A DNA stretch of 64,000 nucleotides, taken from contig OY760657.1 of assembly GCA_963663905.2 (NCBI GenBank), positions 2,480,001 through 2,544,000 on the forward strand. Reading direction: 5' to 3'. Of the stretch, positions 18,708 through 27,816 are shown one piece after another (the first letter of the stretch is position 1; every line of letters begins with the position of its first letter). Source of the stretch: Saccharicrinis sp963663905 (lineage in GTDB: Bacteria > Bacteroidota > Bacteroidia > Bacteroidales > Marinilabiliaceae). The position numbers were made by a program, and so were the translations under genes. Below the pieces are notes generated by a model, which searched no databases, was not told where the DNA came from, and saw nothing but the letters and a program-made list of their open reading frames with translations.

Positions 18708-19706
18708 TTAATTTTCACTTAAAAATCTTTCGGCATCAATTGCAGCTTTACAGCCTGACCCTGCAGCTGTAACAGCCTGACGATATTGGTTATCCATTAC
18801 ATCTCCACAAGCAAAAACACCAGGAACATTAGTTTTAGATGTATTTGCTATTGTTTTAATATAACCTACTTCATCCACATCAAGATAGTCTTTAAAGATA
18901 TCTGAGTTCGGTGTATGGCCAATAGCAAGAAAGAATCCATCAATATCAATTTTGACTTCTTCCTCATTCACCTCTCCTTTATTTTTCCATAAAATAGCAC
19001 CTTCAACAACACCATCACCTGTTAATCCTTTAGTTTGATGTTTCCATAAAACCTCAATATTTTCAGTTTCAAGTAAACGATCTTGCATTACTTTAGAGGC
19101 TCTTAATACATCTCTACGAACAATTAGGTAAACCTTTTTAGCAAGTCCTGCTAAATACATAGCCTCTTCACAAGCAGTATCTCCACCGCCTACTACGGCA
19201 ACTACTCTGTTTCTATAAAAGAATCCATCACACGTAGCACAAGCAGAAACTCCTCCTCCTGCATATTTTTGCTCATCCTCTAAACCTAAATACTTAGCTG
19301 TAGCCCCGGTTGCAATAATTAATGTCTCAGCTTCAACAACCTTACTGCCATCAATAGTTACTTTAAATGGTCGTTCAGAAAGATCAGCTGCAGTAGCATA
19401 ACCAAAACGAATATCTGTTCCAAAACGACCTGCTTGCTTCTTTAAGTCTTCCATCATCTCCGGACCTGTGATTCCATCAGGATACCCTGGAAAATTCTCT
19501 ACTTCAGTTGTTGTTGTTAACTGTCCTCCAGGTTGCATTCCTTCATACAAAACAGGGCTTAAATTAGCTCTTGCAGCATAAATTGCAGCAGTATAACCAG
19601 CAGGTCCTGAACCAATAATTAACACCTTTGCTTTTTCTACTTCAGATGCAGTATTATTAGTTTTTTCTTCATTAGCACCCAAATCCATTTTTTCAAATAA
19701 TGCCAT
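18708..19706 (-). CDS. trxB: Thioredoxin-disulfide reductase
   Basis: FAD flavoenzyme that reduces thioredoxin with NADPH. The 332-residue protein has an N-terminal FAD site GSGPAGYTAAIYAARA (near residue 32), the redox-active CATCDG (near 162), the NADPH-binding GGGDTACEEA (near 180) and the C-terminal FAD contact GVFACGDVMDNQYRQAVTAA. The first 25 residues, rich in Glu, Lys and Asn, form a short extension before the FAD domain. Monocistronic with its own terminator. A TAAATTTG box lies about 49 nt upstream. Confidence 0.97.
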   Translation of the reverse strand: MALFEKMDLGANEEKTNNTASEVEKAKVLIIGSGPAGYTAAIYAARANLSPVLYEGMQPGGQLTTTTEVENFPGYPDGITGPEMMEDLKKQAGRFGTDIRFGYATAADLSERPFKVTIDGSKVVEAETLIIATGATAKYLGLEDEQKYAGGGVSACATCDGFFYRNRVVAVVGGGDTACEEAMYLAGLAKKVYLIVRRDVLRASKVMQDRLLETENIEVLWKHQTKGLTGDGVVEGAILWKNKGEVNEEEVKIDIDGFFLAIGHTPNSDIFKDYLDVDEVGYIKTIANTSKTNVPGVFACGDVMDNQYRQAVTAAGSGCKAAIDAERFLSEN

Positions 19707-19754
19707 AATTATATATATTTTTCAATTATCTAATTAAAAATCACAACAAAGTAA

Positions 19755-19762
19755 CAAATTTA
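19755..19762 (-). promoter_or_regulatory. Candidate minus-7 box for trxB
   Basis: Minus-strand TAAATTTG matches TAnnTTTG, 48 nt upstream of the trxB start. No clear minus-33 partner is seen. Confidence 0.4.
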
Positions 19763-19828
19763 TACTTTGCCGTTTCATGATAAATTTAATTTTTATAAAA
19801 ATAATGAACCCTAAAACATTAAAATAGT

Positions 19829-20800
19829 TCATTCTAAATTATTATATATTTCAATTGAATCTACATCAACCGATAATCCGGCTGCAGCACCTAATCCATT
19901 AACTACATTACTATATACATTAGATTGTTCATAAAAGGGATCTTCTCTAAATGCATCTTGCTCTGAAACGGAGCGTATATACTCGTAATACTCATTGGAT
20001 AAAGAAAACAAATAAAAATGAAGACTCTTTTTCTCATCTAATCCTGAATTTTCTATATAACTATTAGGTATTAAAAAAGTTAACGAATAAAACTGTCCAT
20101 TAAACAATAAGTCATCAAAGGTACTTTGATAATCAATTTCAGCCAATAATGTAGCTTCGTAATCTCTAGATATAAAAACTTTATCATTTTCAACAATATC
20201 CACCGTTTCAATCTGCCTTATATTAGTACTATTTTCAACTATATCTGAATAACTATCAACCCTTAATTGATAAAAATTAGATTCTCCTGACGGATCAAAA
20301 AAACTTAATTTACACTGAAGCATTTCTTCTTCTATATTCTCATCATTGAACTCTAGCACCCTTACAGTATCAATCAGTACAATTTGAACCGGTTCAGGAA
20401 TTGTAGTATTAGAATATACATTAATACTGTCATTTACATCAACTTCAATATTTATTGTATCATTATAAGAAAGATCTACATTCTCTATAGAAAACCACTC
20501 TTCACCATCAGGATATTCATCCGATATTATTAATTCGTTATTAAGAGAAATATTAAGTGTACTATTTGTAATTCCTTCATATTCTTTTTGTGATAATATA
20601 TCAGTTGTATAACTCAGATGAACTTTTAAAGTACTATCTGGCATAGGGAAAGTGTACAAAACAATTTTTGACTGCTGATTTTCTATCTGATAATCAATAC
20701 TTTTTTCGCAAGAAGAACACAATATGGCACATATAAGAAGTATCAAAAAGCTTTGCGCTAGTTTACTACTATTCTCAAAATACTTATAAAACCAATTCAT
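19829..20800 (-). CDS. DUF4249 domain-containing lipoprotein
   Basis: Putative outer-membrane lipoprotein (lipobox LCSSC near residue 30 in the chosen start) of the DUF4249 family, which in Bacteroidota is typically encoded beside a TonB-dependent receptor with an STN domain. It begins after signal cleavage with CEKSIDYQIENQQSKIVLYT and is beta-rich. Its role is probably as an accessory to the receptor (inference). I chose the ATG (323 aa). A TTG start nine codons upstream would overlap the receptor stop codon by 4 nt. Translational coupling is possible either way. Confidence 0.78.
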   Translation of the reverse strand: MNWFYKYFENSSKLAQSFLILLICAILCSSCEKSIDYQIENQQSKIVLYTFPMPDSTLKVHLSYTTDILSQKEYEGITNSTLNISLNNELIISDEYPDGEEWFSIENVDLSYNDTINIEVDVNDSINVYSNTTIPEPVQIVLIDTVRVLEFNDENIEEEMLQCKLSFFDPSGESNFYQLRVDSYSDIVENSTNIRQIETVDIVENDKVFISRDYEATLLAEIDYQSTFDDLLFNGQFYSLTFLIPNSYIENSGLDEKKSLHFYLFSLSNEYYEYIRSVSEQDAFREDPFYEQSNVYSNVVNGLGAAAGLSVDVDSIEIYNNLE

Positions 20801-20823
20801 GTACAAATAATTAAGTTTATTTA

Positions 20824-23481
20824 TCAAAATCTTAAAGTATATCTAATATATGGTAATGGAAAGGGAAATATACTTAACTGCTTTAATTCTCTGGTAATAT
20901 TACCAGAATCATCTTCAGTATTTGAAAAGTATAAAGAGAATGCATTTTGCCTTCCATAAACATTATAAATTCCCAAACTCCAAATTCTCTCCCCTAACCT
21001 GTTTTTCTTTTTAAAATTAGCACCAATATCCAATCTATGAAAAACAGGCATTTTATAGCCATTATATGTTGAAATATGCTCAGAATAGTTATCTGTTGTA
21101 CCTACAGAACTAGAAGGCAAACTCGGACTATAATATTTTTGAGATGGGAGGGTAACTGAATTACCGGATCCAAACAACCATGTTACCGAAAGGTCTACTT
21201 TTGAGTTTACCACATAGTTCCCAAAAATACCAATATCATGTCTCCTGTCATTGGTTGTAGGAAAGCTTTTTCCATTATTTAATTCAGCATATCTTTGTTC
21301 AGACTTTGCTAACGTATAGCCAATCCATCCTGAGAATTTACCTGTTTTTTTATGAATCAATAATTCAACACCTTTAGACTTACCATCTCCTGAAACCAGG
21401 TTATTTTCCCATAAATTAGAATACAAATTAGAGGCACTTTCTTCACCAAAAGCAAGTAAATTCTCATAGTGTTTTAAATATCCAATTACAGAAAAATCAA
21501 ACCCTTTTTTAATTTCTAATTTATATCCTAAAGAATACTGATTTGCATGTTGTGGCTTTATATCCTCTGTAACCGGTATCCATAAATCAGTAGGTAAAGA
21601 AACAGAAGATGATGTTAACAGATGCATATATTGAGTCATTCTGGAATATGATCCTTTGATGGCTAACCTTGGAAAGATTAAATATCTAAAAGACAACCTC
21701 GGTTCTATTGACTTATATATTTTATTCTTAATTCCATAAAATGAAGTATGCAATCCCGCATTCATTTTTAAATTTTGAGTAACATTAAAATCATCCTCGA
21801 GATATAAATAAAATTCATTTCCATGAACATTATCCCCTCCAATGGTAGAATCTACAACAGACTCTGTATTAAATGATTCCCTAATAAGATCTGCACCCGG
21901 ATTAAATGTATGAAAAATATAATTCCCACCGAATCGTACATGATGATTTGGTTTAAAGAAATAATCATAGTCCACTTTTGCCATATAATCTTTTATACCA
22001 CTATAGTATTTTTGCTCAAAGTAATTCCAGTCATCATTACTGATTAAATGAGCCTCATAACCTACAGAATAGGTATAATCACTATATGCAAGCGAAATAT
22101 TTGAAAATAATTTATCATTATATATTTTATTCCATCTAAAAGAAGTTACGGTATTTCCCCAACCTGAATAATTTTCGTTATTAATATCGATCTGTTCGTT
22201 CCCATCATCCGGTTGGTTTGGATTACGAACTGTTTGAAAATTATATTTTGTATAAACTTTATCCCTACCACCATAAAAACTTAAATACAGTCTGTTTTTA
22301 TCATTTAACTTATGCGTAATTTTCGCATTTGAATCATAAAAATAAAAGGACGTTCTTGTATTGGATGATTGCTGTAAAATATAAGAGACCAGATCATAAT
22401 ATGAACGTCTGAATGATAGGCTGAAGGTTGTTTTTTCTTTATATAAAGGACCATCTAATGCAAGTTTTGAGGACATCATTCCCAAACTTGCAGTTCCATG
22501 GATTGCTGAATTATTTCCATCTTTCAACCTCACATCCACAACTGAGGATAAACGTCCTCCATAACGAGCCGGAAAACCACCTTTAGTTACGGTAACTTTA
22601 TTAATTGCATCTTCATTAAAAACAGAGAAAAAACCAAAAAGGTGAGAGATATTATAAACAGGAACATCATCCAACAAAAACAAATTCTGATCTGAACCAC
22701 CTCCACGAACATATAATCCACTAACGCCTTCGCTCCCACCATTAATCCCTGGTAAAAGCTGCAAAGTACGAGCTACATCTACTTCCCCTAAAAAGGCGGG
22801 AACTTTTCGAATTTGTTCAACAGGAAGATTTATAGTACTATTTCTTGAAGAATTTATTCCTTCCGGTGTAATGAAACTTACAACAGGAACTTCTGAAAGC
22901 AAATCGTTTTCTACTAAATTAAAATTAATTATAGTATCACAAGTTAGCTTAAATCGATGTTGAATACTATGAAAACCTACATAGGAGCAATTAACGATAA
23001 CATCACCTTCTTCTAAATCTAAATTATAATAGCCAAAATTATTTGTTGTTACACCTAACCATTTAAATGAATCATAGACAGATGCGCCAATCAAATTCTC
23101 TCCATCTTTACTTCTAACAACAAAACCGTGAATATTATACTTTTGAGGCAGAAGAGCCAATTCATCAGGAACTATGATAATCTTATTCTTTCGTTCCGTG
23201 AGTGTTATAGGACAGTCAAAAAAGATTTCTTCAATAAATCCCCTGATGGTATTATGAGTGGCAGATAATGTGATATTATCTTTAAGACAGAGCTTATTAC
23301 TGTAACTAAAAGATATTTTAGTACTATCTTCTATTAATTTAAGTAAATCAACTGTGGATCCTGATTTTTGTCCCACAGTTAATTCTTTCTCTAAAAGTAT
23401 ATTTTGTGCAACAATACTTTCAGATACTCTAAATAGAAATATAATTAATATCAGATATTTTAAATGATTGTTTGGGGGCAT
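20824..23481 (-). CDS. TonB-dependent receptor with STN and carboxypeptidase-like domains
   Basis: Outer-membrane active transporter of 885 residues. Order: signal peptide (ending SIVAQ), an STN secretin/TonB short N-terminal domain (about 30-110) that talks to FecR-type anti-sigma factors, a CarboxypepD-like beta-sandwich (about 115-205), a plug (about 215-330, with PGINGGSEGVSGLYVRGGG and LFLLDDVPVYN), then a 22-strand barrel ending FPLPYIRYTLRF. Ligand unknown. Upstream on the same strand lie FecR and an ECF sigma factor, making a trans-envelope signalling locus. I chose the ATG giving MPPNNHLKYLILIIF. Confidence 0.93.
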   Translation of the reverse strand: MPPNNHLKYLILIIFLFRVSESIVAQNILLEKELTVGQKSGSTVDLLKLIEDSTKISFSYSNKLCLKDNITLSATHNTIRGFIEEIFFDCPITLTERKNKIIIVPDELALLPQKYNIHGFVVRSKDGENLIGASVYDSFKWLGVTTNNFGYYNLDLEEGDVIVNCSYVGFHSIQHRFKLTCDTIINFNLVENDLLSEVPVVSFITPEGINSSRNSTINLPVEQIRKVPAFLGEVDVARTLQLLPGINGGSEGVSGLYVRGGGSDQNLFLLDDVPVYNISHLFGFFSVFNEDAINKVTVTKGGFPARYGGRLSSVVDVRLKDGNNSAIHGTASLGMMSSKLALDGPLYKEKTTFSLSFRRSYYDLVSYILQQSSNTRTSFYFYDSNAKITHKLNDKNRLYLSFYGGRDKVYTKYNFQTVRNPNQPDDGNEQIDINNENYSGWGNTVTSFRWNKIYNDKLFSNISLAYSDYTYSVGYEAHLISNDDWNYFEQKYYSGIKDYMAKVDYDYFFKPNHHVRFGGNYIFHTFNPGADLIRESFNTESVVDSTIGGDNVHGNEFYLYLEDDFNVTQNLKMNAGLHTSFYGIKNKIYKSIEPRLSFRYLIFPRLAIKGSYSRMTQYMHLLTSSSVSLPTDLWIPVTEDIKPQHANQYSLGYKLEIKKGFDFSVIGYLKHYENLLAFGEESASNLYSNLWENNLVSGDGKSKGVELLIHKKTGKFSGWIGYTLAKSEQRYAELNNGKSFPTTNDRRHDIGIFGNYVVNSKVDLSVTWLFGSGNSVTLPSQKYYSPSLPSSSVGTTDNYSEHISTYNGYKMPVFHRLDIGANFKKKNRLGERIWSLGIYNVYGRQNAFSLYFSNTEDDSGNITRELKQLSIFPFPLPYIRYTLRF

Positions 23482-23511
23482 CAATAACAATTTCTGTAAA
23501 CTCTTGCGAAT

Positions 23512-24492
23512 TTAATCAGAGATTGTTAAAACAGAACCATCGAATTCAATTTTTTTGTTAAAATGAACCTCCAATTCTTCTAAAATTTCATTCAAAGGTT
23601 GCTTATTAAAAGTTGTAGTTACTTTTGTATTTTGTTCTTTACCCTTTATTACTATTTTCTTTATTTCAGGAAATGCCTTTTTTAAATCATTACAAATTTC
23701 ACTAAGAGTAGCCTGTTCAAATTTCAAAACACCTGAATTCCAATATAAATCATTTACAAGTGAATTATCTTCCTGAACTTTCCCTTTTGATACAATGGCT
23801 CTTTCACCCTTTGTTAATTCAACTCTCTGTTTATATGCTTCTACTCCTACTTTTCCTGTAACCACAGAAACAAAAACTTTATCTGTTAACTGATTTACAT
23901 TAAATTCAGTTCCCATAACAGATACTTTTGTATTCTTTACATTTACCTCAAAAGGAGTATTATTATGCACAACCTTAAAAAAAGCTTCACCTGTTAAATC
24001 TATTTCTCTACGATCCTGTTCGTTCAAAGATTTACAATAAACAATTTTACTGTTTTTATTTAGAACAACTACAGAACTATCCGGTAAAACAATTTTTTCG
24101 ATTTTATTACTGGATTTAAAAGCTGTCATACGACCAAATCCGGGAACATTCCAATATAAGTACCCCACTGAACTTAATAGCAAAAAGGGTAAAACAATTG
24201 CTGCAATTCTTCTAAAATTAGGTACAATCCTAAATTTCGTATCAATCTTTTTCGATTGGTTTGTAAAAGTTAAAGAACGCTTCACCTTTTCCAAATCCCC
24301 AGTTACATCAATGGATGTAAACATCTTAAGCTGTTGGCTATTTTCCCAAAGATATTTTATATGCTCAAACTCTTCTTGATTTTGAATATTAGAATTTTTC
24401 CAATTATTCAAAATCAACAAGTCCTGATCAGATATATCGTTAGTTAAATATCCAACTATTATACGATGTATATTTTCGTTCTTATTATTCAC
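23512..24492 (-). CDS. FecR-family anti-sigma factor
   Basis: Inner-membrane regulator of 326 residues. The N-terminal cytoplasmic part (1-85) would bind the ECF sigma factor. One membrane segment (about 94-112, RIAAIVLPFLLLSSVGYLYW) is followed by the periplasmic FecR domain (LPDSSVVVLNKNSKI, LTGEAFFKV, VMGTEFNV, GKVGVEA) and a DUF4974-like C-terminus (FNKQPLNEILEELEVHFNKK). The start used is GTG and no better ATG is near. Encoded between the sigma factor and the receptor it is expected to signal with. Confidence 0.92.
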   Translation of the reverse strand: MNNKNENIHRIIVGYLTNDISDQDLLILNNWKNSNIQNQEEFEHIKYLWENSQQLKMFTSIDVTGDLEKVKRSLTFTNQSKKIDTKFRIVPNFRRIAAIVLPFLLLSSVGYLYWNVPGFGRMTAFKSSNKIEKIVLPDSSVVVLNKNSKIVYCKSLNEQDRREIDLTGEAFFKVVHNNTPFEVNVKNTKVSVMGTEFNVNQLTDKVFVSVVTGKVGVEAYKQRVELTKGERAIVSKGKVQEDNSLVNDLYWNSGVLKFEQATLSEICNDLKKAFPEIKKIVIKGKEQNTKVTTTFNKQPLNEILEELEVHFNKKIEFDGSVLTISD

Positions 24493-24528
24493 AATTGAAA
24501 TTATTTTATCTGTATTACCTACGGAATT

Positions 24529-24672
24529 TTAATGAAAGTTCATCAAACTAAAAAACTCCTCTTGTGGCAAAACTTCCTCTACCTCAACTTCTTCATTTAC
24601 TACATCTGAAAAATTTTCAGTTTGCTCTGAAGGATTAATTAATTCTGCCAATAATTGTAATAAAAATTCCAT
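24529..24672 (-). CDS. Small acidic ORF between sigma factor and FecR genes
   Basis: A 47-codon frame starting MEFLLQLLAELINPSEQTEN with a strongly acidic centre (NEEVEVEEVLPQEEFF). It has the strand and position to be part of the sigma-FecR operon, 36 nt before fecR. I know no family for it. It may be a real small protein or chance. Confidence 0.3.
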   Translation of the reverse strand: MEFLLQLLAELINPSEQTENFSDVVNEEVEVEEVLPQEEFFSLMNFH

Positions 24673-24766
24673 AGTTAAAATATTTACAGGTTTTGTGAAT
24701 ATATGACAATACAAAATACTTACACACGTAGAGTATTTTTCAAAAAAAATGTATTTAGAATAATTC

Positions 24767-25354
24767 TTAATTAAATAAGAAATTTAATAAACTAATTAAA
24801 ACAAAAAGTGTAGTAACTCCAATATATGAAGACAATTTTTGACGCATTTTTTTTAATGCGTTACTAATCTGTGTTTCTACGGTTCTTTTTGATATAGAAA
24901 GCTCTTCAGCAATTTCCTGATTCGATTTTCCCTGAAAGCGACTCATCTCAAAAATTTTCTGACATTGATTAGGAAGGGATTTTATAATCTGAAAAATTCT
25001 ATTTTCCAATTCTGTTTCTTCCATGATATCATAAAAAATATTTTCAGACTCTTTTGTTTCTGCAAATAAAGATGAATGATGATTGCGAATGGTTTGCTCG
25101 CGTTTTAGATGATTGAGACACCTGTTCCGAACAGACTGATATAAATGAGCTTTTAATGATGTGTGAATTTGAATTTCTTCCCTTTTTTCATAAAAATGAA
25201 CAATAACACCCTGAACTAAATCTCTTGCCATATCTATATCATACACCAACTTATTAGCAAAAACAACTAGAGGCTGATAATACAATAAAAATATTTGTTC
25301 AAAGGCGGCTTCATCACCTTTTGCAAATCTATTTAAGAGTGTTTTTTCGTCCAT
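24767..25354 (-). CDS. RNA polymerase ECF sigma-70 factor (FecI-like)
   Basis: Extracytoplasmic-function sigma factor of 195 residues. Region 2 spans residues about 15-80 (YYQPLVVFANKLVYDIDMARDLVQGV...HFYEKRE). Region 4 spans about 125-175 (LPNQCQKIFEMSRFQGKSNQEIA, then the helix-turn-helix ELSISKRTVETQISNALKKM). A hydrophobic C-terminal tail (YIGVTTLFVLISLLNFLF) is common in Bacteroidota FecI-like sigmas. I chose the ATG giving MDEKTLLNRFAKGDE. It probably drives the downstream fecR-receptor genes. Confidence 0.93.
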   Translation of the reverse strand: MDEKTLLNRFAKGDEAAFEQIFLLYYQPLVVFANKLVYDIDMARDLVQGVIVHFYEKREEIQIHTSLKAHLYQSVRNRCLNHLKREQTIRNHHSSLFAETKESENIFYDIMEETELENRIFQIIKSLPNQCQKIFEMSRFQGKSNQEIAEELSISKRTVETQISNALKKMRQKLSSYIGVTTLFVLISLLNFLFN

Positions 25355-25556
25355 AAATAACAAATTCCCAACAAAGCTAAACAATTTTTATACCTAATAT
25401 TAAAAACTGTTATCAACATGTAAAATTTTCGCCTGAAATAACATAAATAATATATAGACATGATTTTATTAAAATGGTTGCAAACGATAGTGCAATTATT
25501 TAACAAAACTTTTTTATGATAAAGATTATTCCATATTAAATTGTTAAGCTTTTTTA

Positions 25557-25564
25557 TATATTTG
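25557..25564 (+). promoter_or_regulatory. Minus-7 box of tRNA-Pro promoter
   Basis: TATATTTG matches TAnnTTTG and ends 12 nt before the tRNA 5' end, as expected for a short-leader stable RNA. A TTG lies at 25541-25543, but the 13-nt spacing is short. Confidence 0.55.
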
Positions 25565-25576
25565 CATAAACAAAAT

Positions 25577-25650
25577 CGGGGTGTGGCGCAGTTGGCTAGC
25601 GTACATGCATGGGGTGCATGGGGTCGTCCGTTCGAGTCGGATCACCCCGA
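25577..25650 (+). tRNA. tRNA-Pro (anticodon GGG)
   Basis: A complete cloverleaf can be folded: acceptor CGGGGTG/CACCCCG, D stem GCGC/GCGT with loop AGTTGGCTA, anticodon stem CATGC/GCATG around loop ATGGGGT (anticodon GGG, reading CCC and CCU), a 5-nt variable loop, T stem GTCCG/CGGAT with loop TTCGAGT, and discriminator A. CCA is not encoded. It marks the boundary between core genes and the accessory stretch to its right, but I see no repeated tRNA end that would prove an integration site. Confidence 0.95.
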
Positions 25651-25666
25651 CAAAAGTTTTATTTAG

Positions 25667-25701
25667 ATGAGGGTTTTCAAAACGGATGCCCTCATTTTTT
25701 A
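25667..25701 (+). terminator. Terminator downstream of tRNA-Pro
   Basis: ATGAGGG pairs with CCCTCAT across a 15-nt loop and is followed by TTTTTTATTTT on the plus strand, 17 nt after the tRNA. Confidence 0.75.
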
Positions 25702-25759
25702 TTTTGAAAATAAGTTAAGCTTTGTTGATAGTATTGCACTATTATTCCAATTTAATTTA

Positions 25760-26068
25760 TCAATTGGCACCCATGCCTACTTCAATTTCAGTATAGGTAT
25801 TCTTAACTTCAATATTAAATTTCTGTTTAGTAAATATTTTAACTCTTTCTATTCCTTTACTATCCCAATATTTAACAGCTACTTTGCCTTTTTTTTCGTT
25901 CTTTATTAAATGACAATGCTTATATTTCTTTCCACTATTACAGTAACAAGAAGAATTTCTTCCAATATTCTCATATTTATACTCCTTCTGCCTGTCCCCC
26001 TTTGTTTTATTTAGTCCGGGAATTATATAAGTAAGGATTTTTATTATTCCGTGAGTTAACGAATTCAT
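25760..26068 (-). CDS. Small protein with SEC-C zinc-binding motif
   Basis: A 102-residue protein carrying a SEC-C-type motif, GRNSSCYCNSGKKYKHCHL at about residues 36-54 (C-x-C-x8-C-H). This is the zinc-binding module found at the end of SecA and in YecA/UPF0225 proteins. The rest is unremarkable and basic. Function unknown: the motif alone does not define one. It sits in a run of small, same-strand, unrelated genes after the tRNA. Confidence 0.72.
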   Translation of the reverse strand: MNSLTHGIIKILTYIIPGLNKTKGDRQKEYKYENIGRNSSCYCNSGKKYKHCHLIKNEKKGKVAVKYWDSKGIERVKIFTKQKFNIEVKNTYTEIEVGMGAN

Positions 26069-26219
26069 TAAAAGTTAATTTCTACCAGTACTCAAAGTAA
26101 AAATAGCACTTTTCTCCTAATAATATAACTGTCTTAAAGTAGTTATTGAGATTAATGTTTATTCTTAATTTAATTACAATGGTGGAGGTATAGTAAGTAA
26201 GGTATTTCAGGCTTTAAAT

Positions 26220-26885
26220 CTACCAAATTACCACATAAATAGATGCGGGTGATAATGCTCGAAAACTTCTGAAACCCTTATTAACTTTACCTCTTGATAG
26301 GTGTTGTGATTTTTTATCTATATATATTTTTCTATACTTTTCGGTTATTGATCCTTCATTTTCTTCCCAATCAAACATGTATTTGTCATCATGTCCAAAT
26401 GATACAACTCCATCAGCAATAAAAGTTTTTGGATTCGCATCTTTCACTAGTCGATTTTGAAAGAATACATGATTATTGTCTTTTATATAGTCAGAATGTT
26501 TTCCTTCTTCGTTCATAAAGTATGTATTCACAATTTCAGCAGTCTCATAATCTAATGAATCAATCCTTAAGTGATGATAGTAGTAACTGGACTTACTTTT
26601 CCCCCAATTCTCATTTATAGCTTCGAATTCATTAGCTTTAACTGTATCCAACAAATCAAACATGTAAAAAACGTGATTAATGTCTTTTGACCACAAATAT
26701 CCATTAAAAACATAAAACGATTCAGGTTCAGCACCATTAATAATACAATTGGTTCCACCAAACTGTAACAGAAATACATAATCCTTGTCTTTTCCAAGTT
26801 CTATATTTAAGTCATGCCTGATAGTAACAAAAGTTTCAGCATCAGCTTTATCCATTAAACTATATTCTTTAGTCCAATTTCCCAC
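26220..26885 (-). CDS. DKNYY-family lipoprotein, N-terminus damaged
   Basis: The frame encodes a protein rich in the DKNYY-type repeat pattern (KDKDYVFLLQF, SKDINHVFYMFD, IKDNNHVFFQN, FGHDDKYMFDW), a family of unknown function. The start given is GTG and the first ATG is ten codons later. Upstream the same frame stays open to a stop at 26979-26981 and encodes a good lipoprotein signal, LLFVLLIVTSC, followed by HRGYEERDGKIYHKW. There is no ATG, GTG or TTG in that extension. The intact gene probably began further upstream and its start has been lost by mutation, so this copy may not be made or may not be lipidated. Confidence 0.6.
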   Translation of the reverse strand: MGNWTKEYSLMDKADAETFVTIRHDLNIELGKDKDYVFLLQFGGTNCIINGAEPESFYVFNGYLWSKDINHVFYMFDLLDTVKANEFEAINENWGKSKSSYYYHHLRIDSLDYETAEIVNTYFMNEEGKHSDYIKDNNHVFFQNRLVKDANPKTFIADGVVSFGHDDKYMFDWEENEGSITEKYRKIYIDKKSQHLSRGKVNKGFRSFRALSPASIYVVIW

Positions 26886-27014
26886 ATGAATCCACTTATG
26901 ATATATTTTACCATCTCTTTCTTCGTAGCCTCTATGGCAACTTGTAACTATTAATAAGACAAATAAAAGGCAGGATGCTTAGTTATTAGCGGTTCGGATA
27001 TTATTTGTTCTATT

Positions 27015-27557
27015 TTAATTTTCAACATTTAAAGTCATTGAAGTATAGTCATATGAAATGTTTTCAATTCTAAACATATCTCTTGTTATGCACAATTGTT
27101 CGAAATTCATTTTTTCGTAAAGAGTTCTTGCCGGAATATTATTTGTCATAACTTCTAAATCAATCCAACAAATTTTATGATTACTTCTACAATATTCAAC
27201 TATAAATTCTAATAATTTATAACCAATTCTTAAACCTCGAAAATTACTATCCACTCCCATTCCAAGAAAAACTCTATGTTCCGAATTTAATTGATTATTG
27301 GAACGAATATCAATGTGTCCAACAATCTTATTTTCATTATTAATTGCAATCCAACATTTTCTCCATCCATTTTCACCATAACTTCTATTCATTCCGTTCT
27401 CAAATTTTACTTTCAATTCGTCGGATAGTATAGATTGTTGTTTAGAAAGAGGTTGAAAAAGAATTTTCCCATTCTTTCCGTTTTCAGAAATATGTATTGC
27501 TAAATATTGAAAAAATTCTTCAAGTCTATCTTTGCTTAGTTCTTTAATTGAAATCAT
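27015..27557 (-). CDS. GNAT-family N-acetyltransferase
   Basis: A 180-residue protein with the GCN5-related acetyltransferase fold. VGHIDIRSNN, then the acetyl-CoA-binding motif A in VFLGMGVDSNFRGLRIGYKL (pattern R-G-x-x-x-G), and ARTLYEKMNFEQL for motif B. The substrate cannot be predicted. A single same-strand gene in the post-tRNA accessory stretch. Confidence 0.85.
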   Translation of the reverse strand: MISIKELSKDRLEEFFQYLAIHISENGKNGKILFQPLSKQQSILSDELKVKFENGMNRSYGENGWRKCWIAINNENKIVGHIDIRSNNQLNSEHRVFLGMGVDSNFRGLRIGYKLLEFIVEYCRSNHKICWIDLEVMTNNIPARTLYEKMNFEQLCITRDMFRIENISYDYTSMTLNVEN

Positions 27558-27679
27558 TCAAATTCTATTTTTATATGAGGTTATTTAGAATACTTCTCAG
27601 TCCTTTTATCTGACTGATAACATTTTAACTATGCGGAGTACGGAGATTTACAAACACTTTCCTCCCAAAACTCAACATA

Positions 27680-27741
27680 GCCAAATTTAAGTTTTGAAAT
27701 TTTACCTTAAACTTAATAAATTTTCGAGACGAAAATTTGGC
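27680..27741. repeat. Nested inverted repeats between two small genes
   Basis: An outer pair GCCAAATTT (27680-27688) and AAATTTGGC (27733-27741) encloses TTAAGTTT paired with AAACTTAA, and overlaps a 9-bp hairpin AAATTTTCG-AGA-CGAAAATTT (27718-27738). The alternatives are mutually exclusive. It lies just downstream of the hypothetical gene at 27817. It could be a terminator or recombination site, and no T-run settles this. Confidence 0.5.
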
Positions 27742-27816
27742 GCCCCAAAACAACCTACAAACTCCCAATATATAGCTGACTTCGCATTACGTATGGCTTT
27801 TGTTGGCTATCGTTAC

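Noticed and set aside
25577..25650. tRNA 3' end as an island attachment site
   Set aside because: I looked for a second copy of the T-arm/acceptor sequence in the window and found none, and there is no integrase next to it.
25667..25909. An 80-codon plus-strand frame after the tRNA
   Set aside because: It begins inside the terminator hairpin and overlaps the well-supported SEC-C gene on the other strand.
27601..27816. Possible integron attC site between small genes
   Set aside because: Inverted repeats exist, but the attC end motifs (GTTRRRY and RYYYAAC) were not found in the right arrangement, and no integron integrase is present.
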